DNA from: DATNIB01 sp035604685
GTDB lineage: Bacteria > Actinomycetota > Acidimicrobiia > Acidimicrobiales > RAAP-2
Length of the DNA: 64,000 nt
Direction of reading: 5' to 3'
Assembly: GCA_035604685.1 (NCBI GenBank)
Contig: DATNIB010000035.1
Span: forward strand, 1 to 64,000
Part shown: positions 7,472 to 14,853 of the stretch, piece after piece
How the letters are laid out: every line of letters begins with the position of its first letter
Position numbering within the stretch: position 1 is the stretch's first letter
The notes under the pieces: model-generated
The model's input: the letters and a program-made list of their open reading frames with translations, nothing else
The model's database searches: none
Told to the model about the DNA's origin: nothing
Made by a program: the position numbers and the translations under genes

Positions 7472-9403
7472 TCAGGGGGCGCAGTAGGCCCCGCCGGCGA
7501 ACTGCAGGGTGTTGTAGGCACCGTTCCAGGCGGAACCGACCAGGGTCTGCTCCTCGTCGGAGGCCGGGCAGGTGGCGCCGAACGCGATGTAGCCGGCGAC
7601 GTTGTTGGTGTTGGTGAGGATGTTCTGGGGACCGGGGAAGGCGATGGCGACGAATTCGGGGAGCTGCACCGAGGACAGGTCGAAGTTGTTGACCTCGCTC
7701 TGGTCGGCGTAGAAGCCGGCCCGCAGCGACGGGTCGATCGAGGTGAGCCCGTTGTTCCAGCCCTGCAGGAAGCTGAACCAGTTGGCCGAGACGGCGCCGG
7801 GCCCACTGTCGAGGCCCGAGTGGTTGTCCGGGTACCCCTCGGGGTCGATGATCACCCAGTCGGGCTTCAGGTGGAGCCCCGCGGCCGGGTAGGCGTCGAT
7901 CGTGTGGGCCACCCACTGGCCGGCGCTGAAGGAGGCCGAGTAGTAGCAGTCGCTCGTGTAGCAGGGGGTGCCGCCGGCCCCGCTCGCCACCGGGCCGCTC
8001 ACCGTCCAGAAGGACAGCCAGGTGATGCGCCGGCCCGAGGCCACGATCGACTGGCCGGTCGCCAGGTCGGCCCCCTCGTTGAGGCCGCTGTAGGGGACGG
8101 TCTGGGTGCCGAGCGCCCCGGTGTCACCGATGACGGGCCAGTTGTCCTCGATGGCCTGCGCCGTCGGGGCGCCCTGGTCGAGGCCGTAGAGGCCGACCCC
8201 GGCCGGCGGGGTGGCCGGTGGCGGCCCGCCCACGTAGACGTGGACGGTGGCGCCGTAGACCATCGGGCTGGGGTCGCCGCCGACGGTGGTCCCGCCCGCG
8301 CCCTGGGTCAGGTCGTAGGCGTTCCAGGTGTGGCCGCCCTGGCCGTCGTTCACGAACTCGGTCAGGTGCCCGGTGGTGGCCTCCGTGTAGACGTGGATGA
8401 CCGAGACCCCGTAGAGCACCGCCCCGGGGTCGCCGCCGATGGCTGGCCCCCCCGCCGCGGTGGAGAGATCCGAGTAGCCCCAGCTCCCGCTGTAGGCGAA
8501 CTCGCCCAGGTCCCCCGTCGAGGTGCGGGCGTAGACGTGGATGGTGCTGCCCACCGCGACCGGGCTCGGGCGCCCGGTGATGGTGGGGCCGCCGGTGGTC
8601 TGGGTCAGGTCCGAGAAGGCCCAGGTGCCCCCGCCGGCGCTGGTGAACTCCAAGAGATCCCCGGTGATGCTGCCGGCGTACACGTGGAGGGTGCCGCCCG
8701 AGACGACCGCGCCCGGGTCGCCGCCGATCTGGGGCCCGACGGCGACGCTGCTCACGTTGAGCGCGCTCCAGGACTGGCTGGCCGGCGAGCTGTCGGCGAA
8801 CTCCTCTAGGTCCCCGTTGGTGTCGCGGGCGAAGACGTCGAGCGCGCTGCCGTTGAGGACGGGGCTCGGGTCGCCGCCGATGGGCAGCCCGCCCGCCAAC
8901 TGGGTCACGTCGTGGACGCTCCACACATGGGCCCCGGACCCGTCGTTGTTGAACTCCACCAGATCGCCGTTGGCGGACTCGGCGAACACGTGGATCGCCG
9001 TACCGCCGATCAAGACGGCCACCGGGTCGGCCCCGATGGTGGGACCGCCCGCGCTCTGCGTCAGGTCGTAGGCGTTCCACAGACGGCGGCCGACCCCGTC
9101 GTTGTCGAACTCCATGAGGTCACCGCCGTTGGCCCGCGCGTAGACGTGCACGGAGCTGCCGTAGGTGATGGCGCTCGGCCGGCCGGTGATCGCCGGGCCC
9201 TGGCTGTCGGCGGTCTGGTTGTAGTTGTTCCAGAGCCGACCCCAGGCCCCGTCGTTCACGAATTCCTGGAGGGGCATGGCCGCGCCGGTGAGCGCCGAGG
9301 CCCCGCTCGTAGACAGCCCGACGTTGCCGAACCCGACCACCGCGACGCCGCTCAGGAGGGTGACCGAAGCCGCCAGCGCGACCAGTCGCGAACGAATTGG
9401 CAT
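7472..9403 (-). CDS. secreted seven-repeat beta-propeller protein with possible glycosidase-like C-terminal domain
   Basis: A 643-residue protein starting at ATG 9403 with a signal peptide (cleavage near residue 37). Residues about 44-395 form exactly seven repeats of 48-52 residues with the core pattern GDLxEF-(N/D)DG-W-DLTQ-GGPxIGGDPxxV-xxxIHVYA. This number and pattern suit a seven-bladed propeller resembling PLL/fucose-lectin-like or tectonin folds (inference). The C-terminal 240 residues (GVGLYGLDQGAPTAQ, KPDWVIIDPEGYPDN, LRAGFYADQSE) look like a TIM-barrel domain of the GH25/DUF1906 type, with an acidic pair at the end of a strand. Cell-wall or polysaccharide binding and cleavage is a reasonable hypothesis. 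Confidence 0.75.
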   Translation of the reverse strand: MPIRSRLVALAASVTLLSGVAVVGFGNVGLSTSGASALTGAAMPLQEFVNDGAWGRLWNNYNQTADSQGPAITGRPSAITYGSSVHVYARANGGDLMEFDNDGVGRRLWNAYDLTQSAGGPTIGADPVAVLIGGTAIHVFAESANGDLVEFNNDGSGAHVWSVHDVTQLAGGLPIGGDPSPVLNGSALDVFARDTNGDLEEFADSSPASQSWSALNVSSVAVGPQIGGDPGAVVSGGTLHVYAGSITGDLLEFTSAGGGTWAFSDLTQTTGGPTITGRPSPVAVGSTIHVYARTSTGDLGEFAYSGSWGYSDLSTAAGGPAIGGDPGAVLYGVSVIHVYTEATTGHLTEFVNDGQGGHTWNAYDLTQGAGGTTVGGDPSPMVYGATVHVYVGGPPPATPPAGVGLYGLDQGAPTAQAIEDNWPVIGDTGALGTQTVPYSGLNEGADLATGQSIVASGRRITWLSFWTVSGPVASGAGGTPCYTSDCYYSASFSAGQWVAHTIDAYPAAGLHLKPDWVIIDPEGYPDNHSGLDSGPGAVSANWFSFLQGWNNGLTSIDPSLRAGFYADQSEVNNFDLSSVQLPEFVAIAFPGPQNILTNTNNVAGYIAFGATCPASDEEQTLVGSAWNGAYNTLQFAGGAYCAP

Positions 9404-9474
9404 GCAGCGCTCTTTTCGGGGACCGGTGGATCGGAAGCGCCCGGTTCCGTTGCCGGTACACGTGGCGATCACGA

Positions 9475-9589
9475 ACTGTACCACCGGGGTTCCGCGTTAC
9501 TGGGCGACGGCCGAGGTCTGAGGACCCGATTCGCGCGCGCAACGCAGGGTGTCGCGGCGGCCGGCCGGCCGACAGGCCGATGGTACAGT
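9475..9589. promoter_or_regulatory. divergent promoter region with inverted TGGTACAGT pair
   Basis: TGGTACAGT occurs on the plus strand at 9581-9589 and on the minus strand at 9483-9475. The two copies point outwards, toward the glycan operon and the propeller gene respectively. TACAGT resembles a -10 hexamer, but no convincing -35 is visible for either. The rest of 9404-9664 shows no gene. Confidence 0.35.
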
Positions 9590-9664
9590 CGGGCCCAATT
9601 ACCACCTCTGGTCAGGGCTCACGTCAGGTGAGTCCCCTGCGGGCGGCGGCCGAGACGGAGAGGG

Positions 9665-10498
9665 ATGCACCCCAAGGCACTGGTGAAGAGCGCTCTTCGG
9701 CCCGTCCTCGGTCCCCTGGTGCGGCGCCTGGACCACCGGGCCCGGGTGGCCGTCGCCCCCGAGCTCGACGAGATCCGGCGCCAGCTCGACTACGCCATCC
9801 CGGCCATCTTGACCCGGATCTCGTCGCAGGCGGCCTCCGAGCGCGGCTACGTGCGGTCGTTCGGCGACCTCAACCAGCGCATCGAGTTCGTCCGGCGCGA
9901 GCTCCTCTTCGAGCTGCGCTATCGCCACCCCTCGGCCGAGGCGGCGCCCGCTGCCCAGAAGCGGGTGGTGCATCCCGAGAAGCTGGCGGCCATGGGCGAC
10001 CGGGTGCGCGTCAACCTCGGCGCCGGGCATCTGGCCAAGCCCGAGTACCTGAACGTGGACAGCCGGGAGCTCGACGGCATCGACGTGGTCGCCGACGTGT
10101 CCGACCTTCCCTTCGAGGGCGGATCGCTCTACGAGGTCTACTCCGCCCACGTGCTCGAACACTTCGCGTTGGAGGAGCTGCGCAAGGTGCTGCTCCCGTA
10201 CTGGGTGTCGCTGCTCGCCCCCGGCGGCTCCTTCGTCGCCGTGGTCCCCGACATGGAGGCGATGATCGCCGAGTGCGCGGCGGGCCGGATGCCCTTCGAG
10301 GACTTCCGCGAGGTCGCCTACGGCGCGCAGGAGTACGAGGGCGACTTCCACTTCAACGGCTTCTCTCCCGAGTCGCTGACGGGGCTGCTGGTCGAGGCCG
10401 GGCTCACGGCCGTGCGGGTCCGCGAGGCGGGCCGCCGCAACGGGCTCTGCTACGAGCTGGAGATCGAGGGAACCCGACCGGCCGCGACGCCCGGTTGA
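9665..10498 (+). CDS. class I SAM-dependent methyltransferase
   Basis: A 277-residue protein; start ATG 9665, with AGAGGG just upstream. The SAM-binding glycine motif VNLGAGH is near residue 117, followed by an acidic strand end (LNVDSRE) and the later motif YSAHVLEHF typical of Methyltransf_11-type enzymes. About 110 residues of helical N-terminal extension precede the domain. It is first in an operon with two glycosyltransferase genes and another methyltransferase, so it probably methylates a glycan or glycan precursor (inference from context). No membrane segment is seen. Substrate unknown. Confidence 0.8.
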   Translation: MHPKALVKSALRPVLGPLVRRLDHRARVAVAPELDEIRRQLDYAIPAILTRISSQAASERGYVRSFGDLNQRIEFVRRELLFELRYRHPSAEAAPAAQKRVVHPEKLAAMGDRVRVNLGAGHLAKPEYLNVDSRELDGIDVVADVSDLPFEGGSLYEVYSAHVLEHFALEELRKVLLPYWVSLLAPGGSFVAVVPDMEAMIAECAAGRMPFEDFREVAYGAQEYEGDFHFNGFSPESLTGLLVEAGLTAVRVREAGRRNGLCYELEIEGTRPAATPG

Positions 10499-10526
10499 GC
10501 GGGCGTCGGCGCGTGGCGGACCCGTC

Positions 10527-11759
10527 GTGACGACGAGACGCCTCCAGGTGACGCTCTACTCGGGCATTGTCGTCCGCCACGACGCGGTCTCAGAGAGCCT
10601 GCGGCTGAAGCTCGACATCCTGCGCGGGCTGATTCGACGCGGAGCGCCGATCGACCTGGTGGTCTGCACCCATGCGACCGACGATCCGGACCCCGAGTTC
10701 CGGCTCACCCCCTCGGTCGCCCGCTTGGTCGGCCAGCAGTCGTTCTGGGAGAGCGACCTGCACATCTTCGAGTTCGGCATGTACTACGACCTCGTCGACG
10801 CGCTCTTCGTGGTCCCGCCCGAGGCCGTCAGCCTCGTGATCGACCACAACACGACGCCCCCCGACCTGGTCGACCAGCCCGAGGTGAAGGCCGGGTGCCA
10901 GATGGCCCTGGTCCAACGGCACGACCTGCGGCTGGCGACGCACGTGGCCTGCGTGAGCGAGTTCAGCCTGGAGATCGCCCGGTCGGTCGGGGTTGACGAG
11001 GCCCGCCTGTCCGTGCTGCACCTGCCGCCGGCCCACGCCGGGCGACTGCTGCCGCGTCGGTTCGGCGAGGGCGGGGTGGCCCGACCGGTCGAGCTGCTCT
11101 TCGTGGGCCGCTTCGTGCGCGCCAAGGGCGTCCGCGACCTGTTGGCGCTGGCGGAGCGGCTGTGGGCGGACGGGACGGGCCGCTGCCGCCTGCGACTGGT
11201 CGGCAGCCCGCGGTTCTCCGACGGCGACATCTTCGCCGAGGTGCAGGCGGCGGTGGCCGGGTCGGGCGGCCTCGTCGAGCTCTCGAGCGGTCTCGACCGG
11301 GCCGAGATGGTGGCCGCCTACCAGCGGGCCGACCTGCTCGTCATCCCCTCCTTCCACGAGGGCTACTGCGTCCCGGTGATCGAGGCGTACACCGCCGGCT
11401 GCCACGTCGTCGGCTACGACGCGGCCAACCTCCCCAACGTGATCGGCGGGTTGGGCGCGGTGGTGCCGACCGGTGACGTGGCGGCCTTGGGCGACGCGGT
11501 GGCGCGCTTCGCCGAGCGGGCCGAGGCCTCGGGCCAGGCCGGCGCGCCCATTGTCGTGCCGACCGAGCGCGGCGACATGGACGAGCAGGCCTGGCTGGAG
11601 GCCGTGCGCGTCCACCTGGCCGACTACTCGGTGGCGGCCTACGAGCGGAAGTTCCTGGGGCTCCTGCGCCAACTGGCCGAGCAGACGGCGACCGGGCTCG
11701 TCCCGGCGCTCGACGACGCGATCGGGACGCGCCAGGCCGAGCTGGTCGACGCGCCGTGA
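10527..11759 (+). CDS. glycosyltransferase family 4
   Basis: A 410-residue protein with GTG start 10527. The second Rossmann half is recognisable: LLFVGRFVRAKGVRDLL, and the nucleotide-sugar EX7E motif EGYCVPVIE near residues 283-291. The N-terminal half (HNTTPPDL, VACVSEFSLEIA) fits the GT-B acceptor side. It probably transfers a sugar from an NDP-sugar to a cell-surface polysaccharide or lipid carrier. It overlaps the next gene by 4 bases (GTGA), implying translational coupling. Confidence 0.85.
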   Translation: MTTRRLQVTLYSGIVVRHDAVSESLRLKLDILRGLIRRGAPIDLVVCTHATDDPDPEFRLTPSVARLVGQQSFWESDLHIFEFGMYYDLVDALFVVPPEAVSLVIDHNTTPPDLVDQPEVKAGCQMALVQRHDLRLATHVACVSEFSLEIARSVGVDEARLSVLHLPPAHAGRLLPRRFGEGGVARPVELLFVGRFVRAKGVRDLLALAERLWADGTGRCRLRLVGSPRFSDGDIFAEVQAAVAGSGGLVELSSGLDRAEMVAAYQRADLLVIPSFHEGYCVPVIEAYTAGCHVVGYDAANLPNVIGGLGAVVPTGDVAALGDAVARFAERAEASGQAGAPIVVPTERGDMDEQAWLEAVRVHLADYSVAAYERKFLGLLRQLAEQTATGLVPALDDAIGTRQAELVDAP

Positions 11760-14005
11760 CCGAGCGCACCGTCTCGGTCATCGTCAACACCTACGATCGC
11801 GCCGAGAGCCTGGCGCTGACACTCGCCGCGCTCGAGCAGCTGGACTACCGGGCCTTCGAGGTGGTGGTCGTGAACGGCCCGTCGCGCGACGGGACCGAGG
11901 ACCTGCTCGACCGCTACCGGGGCCGGATCACCGTCGGACGGTGCCTCGAGCGCAATCTCTCCCGGTCGCGCAATATCGGGGTTCGCCTGGCGGCCGGCGA
12001 GATCGTGGCCTTCATCGACGACGACGCCTATCCGGACCCGGCGTGGCTGGACCGGTTGGTCGAGGCCTACGACGACCCGGAGGTGGCGGCCGCCGGTGGA
12101 CCCACCTACAACTACACCGGGACCGACGTCCAGGCCTGGCGCAGCTTCGTCGACCGATTCGGGAACGCACGGGTGGACCACGTCGCCCGCGCCTATCCCG
12201 GCGCGGTCACGAGCGCCCCGTTCACGACCTGGGTCCCCTACACGATCGGGACCAACTGCTCGTTCCGGCGCGAGGTGCTGGTCGGGATCGGCGGGTTCGA
12301 CGAGGAGTTCGAGTACTACTTGGAAGAGTCCGATGTGTGCTGCCGGTTGGTCGGACTAGGCTACGTCGTGGCCCAGCTCGACGACGGGTTCGTGTACCAC
12401 AAGTTCCTGCCGAGCTGGGTCCGCGACCGGCCCGACGTCGTGAAGGACTACCGCCAGGTTCTGAAGAGCAAGCTGTACTTCTCCTTGAAGCACGGGCTGG
12501 CCGCGGCCTCGTTCCGCGAGGTCTGTGCCGACATCGTTCGCTTCGTGGAGAAGTGCGCCACCGAGGTCGACGAGGCGGTGGCGGCCGGTCGGTTGGCGGA
12601 GTCGGACCGGACGAAGTTCGAGACCGACGCGGCGGAGATGTCCGACGCCGCCCTCTGCGCCCTGCGGGCGCCCGAGCCCCGGACCCGGCCGCCCGAGTGG
12701 TTCGGGCGGGTCGCCCGCCCCCTCCTGGCGTTCTCGACCGGGGCCGGTCCCGACCGGCTGCACGTCTGTCTGACCTCGGCCGAGTACCCGCCGACCCGGG
12801 TGAACGGGATCGGGCGGGTGGTGCACGCGTTGGCGACCGGCCTGGCCGACGCCGGCCACGTGGTCCACGTGGTGACCCGCGGCGATGTCTCGCGCCGGGT
12901 CGACCTCGAAGAGGGGGTCTGGGTGCACCGGGTCCCGGTCACCCCGCACGCGCCCGGCCCGGACCTCGCGGTTCCCCGCCACATCTGGGACCTCAGCGCG
13001 TCCTTCTACGACGAGGTGCTCCTGATCGACGGGCACCGGGCCCTGGACGTCCTGCAGGCGCCCAACTGGGACTCCGAGGGCCTCGCCGCCATCTGGGACG
13101 GACGGATCCCCGTCGTGGTGGGCCTGTACACGCCGCTCAAGACCCTGACCGCGCTGGACCCTCGGGTGGGCGCCGCCCTCGACGGGAGCGATCCGTCGAT
13201 TCGCGACATGGTGGCGCTCGAGCGGTACTGCTACGAGCACGCCGACGGGCTGCTCGCCTGCGGGCCGTCGGTCGTGGCCGAGATCGAGTCCCGCTACGAA
13301 CTGTCCGTCGACCGGCGGCGCCTCGGCCTCGTGGCCCACGGGCTGGTCGACCGGGCCGGCGGCGCCCGGCCGGCCGCCGCGGGGCCGCGCGTCGGCCTTT
13401 TGTTCGTCGGTCGGCTCGAGCCCCGCAAGGGGGTGGACGTGCTGCTGGAGTGCGCGGCGGGCCTCCTGGCGCGCCACGGCGGCCTCGAGATCACCATCGC
13501 CGGTGACGACTCGGTGCCCACGCTCGACGGCTCGACCATGCGGGCCCACTTCGAGCGCACCGCTCCGAAGGACCTGAGGGCCCGGGTGCGCTTCCTCGGG
13601 CCGGTGGACGACGATGCGCTGCTCTCCCTCTACGCCGCCTGCGACATCGTGGTCGTGCCGTCGCGCTTCGAGTCGTTCGGCCTCATGCTGCTCGAGGCCA
13701 TGATGTTCGCCAAGCCGGTCGTCGCCTCCGACGTGGGTGGGATGCGCGAGATTGTGGTCGACGGCGAGACCGGCCGACTGGTCCCCGCCGGGGACCCCGA
13801 CGCCCTGGCGGGCGCCCTGGACGACCTCCTCGGGCAGCCCGAGCTGCGCCGTCGCCTCGGGGCGGCCGGTCGGCGGCGCTACGAGGAGCGGTTCAGCCGG
13901 GGGCAGATGGTGGACGGCGTCAGCCGCTTCTACCGATCGGTGGTCGGATCGCACGGGCGGGGAGCGGCGGTGGGTGCCGGGGCCCCGGGCGCCGCCGCGG
14001 AATAG
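11756..14005 (+). CDS. bifunctional GT2-GT4 glycosyltransferase fusion
   Basis: A 749-residue protein with two complete catalytic modules. Residues 1 to about 260 are a GT2 (GT-A) domain: VSVIVNTYDRAESL at the start, the metal-binding triad D88-D90 in AFIDDDAYP, and the acceptor motif YLEESDVCCRL. A helical region of about 70 residues follows. From about residue 335 a GT4 (GT-B) domain begins (SAEYPPTRVNGIGRV) with LLFVGRLEPRKGVDVLL and the EX7E motif ESFGLMLLE. Having both activities in one chain suggests two consecutive sugar additions to the same growing glycan. No transmembrane segment is seen. GTG 11756 overlaps the previous stop by 4 bases. Confidence 0.88.
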   Translation: MTERTVSVIVNTYDRAESLALTLAALEQLDYRAFEVVVVNGPSRDGTEDLLDRYRGRITVGRCLERNLSRSRNIGVRLAAGEIVAFIDDDAYPDPAWLDRLVEAYDDPEVAAAGGPTYNYTGTDVQAWRSFVDRFGNARVDHVARAYPGAVTSAPFTTWVPYTIGTNCSFRREVLVGIGGFDEEFEYYLEESDVCCRLVGLGYVVAQLDDGFVYHKFLPSWVRDRPDVVKDYRQVLKSKLYFSLKHGLAAASFREVCADIVRFVEKCATEVDEAVAAGRLAESDRTKFETDAAEMSDAALCALRAPEPRTRPPEWFGRVARPLLAFSTGAGPDRLHVCLTSAEYPPTRVNGIGRVVHALATGLADAGHVVHVVTRGDVSRRVDLEEGVWVHRVPVTPHAPGPDLAVPRHIWDLSASFYDEVLLIDGHRALDVLQAPNWDSEGLAAIWDGRIPVVVGLYTPLKTLTALDPRVGAALDGSDPSIRDMVALERYCYEHADGLLACGPSVVAEIESRYELSVDRRRLGLVAHGLVDRAGGARPAAAGPRVGLLFVGRLEPRKGVDVLLECAAGLLARHGGLEITIAGDDSVPTLDGSTMRAHFERTAPKDLRARVRFLGPVDDDALLSLYAACDIVVVPSRFESFGLMLLEAMMFAKPVVASDVGGMREIVVDGETGRLVPAGDPDALAGALDDLLGQPELRRRLGAAGRRRYEERFSRGQMVDGVSRFYRSVVGSHGRGAAVGAGAPGAAAE

Positions 14006-14014
14006 GAGGACGGA

Positions 14015-14725
14015 GTGAGCAGCGAGGGAGAGGCGGCCGGCACGCTGGCGCTGCCCGCGCAACGCGACGAGGAGCTCCTCGCCCGCCTGGTGGCCGGGCG
14101 TTCGTGGTTCCACACGATCGACCTCGGCGGGGGGGTGATCACCCCGGGCGTGGACGACTCGTGGTCCAAACTCCAGCTGATCCGCCTTCCCGAGTCCTTC
14201 GCCGGCAAAACCGTGCTCGACGTCGGGGCGTTCGACGGGTACTTCTCGTTCGAGGCCGAGCGGCGCGGCGCCGCGCGCGTGGTGGCGGCCGACGAGTTCT
14301 GCTGGAGCCGCCCCGGCGATCCGATGACCGACGGCCAGGGATTCGACATCGCCCACTGGGCCCGGCAGAGCCGGGTCGAGAAGCGACGGATCCCGGTCGA
14401 AGACATCAGCCCCGAGACGGTGGGCGTCTTCGACTACGTGCTGTTCTTGGGCGTGCTGTACCACTCGCCCGACCCGCTGCGCTACCTGCGCAACGTGCGG
14501 TCCGTCTGCCGGGAGCAGCTCATCTTGGAGACCCACGTCGACGCGTTGGAGCAGGAGCGGCCGATGATGGTCTTCTACCCGGGCACCTCGTTGAACGGCG
14601 ACGCCTCCAACCACTGGGGCCCCAACCGCCAGTGCGTCGTCGAGATGCTGAAGGAGGTCGGGTTCCGCCGGGTCGAGCTCGTCTCGCACGCCGGCTCCCG
14701 GATGGCCTTTCACGCCTTTCCCTGA
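14015..14725 (+). CDS. class I SAM-dependent methyltransferase (DUF1698/CmoB-like fold)
   Basis: A 236-residue protein; GTG 14015 follows a strong AGGAGGA. The SAM motif VLDVGAFDGYFSFE lies near residues 68-81, followed by VVAADEF and the later motif VLFLGVLYHSPDP. The order RSWFHTIDLG to SKLQLIRLP before the SAM motif matches proteins annotated DUF1698 or CmoB-like. At the end of a glycan operon it is more likely a sugar or lipid O-methyltransferase than a tRNA enzyme (inference). The gap to the GT fusion is 9 bases. Confidence 0.75.
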   Translation: MSSEGEAAGTLALPAQRDEELLARLVAGRSWFHTIDLGGGVITPGVDDSWSKLQLIRLPESFAGKTVLDVGAFDGYFSFEAERRGAARVVAADEFCWSRPGDPMTDGQGFDIAHWARQSRVEKRRIPVEDISPETVGVFDYVLFLGVLYHSPDPLRYLRNVRSVCREQLILETHVDALEQERPMMVFYPGTSLNGDASNHWGPNRQCVVEMLKEVGFRRVELVSHAGSRMAFHAFP

Positions 14726-14853
14726 GCGAGCGCCTCGCGGTGCTCTCGGGCTGACGACGCGTCGGTCATCGGTCTCCACACACGGGATTCGACGCCCGCC
14801 TCGCGCCCCGAGTGGCGCGGAACGGGAGAGACCGGCTGGTAGCGTCCGATCAA

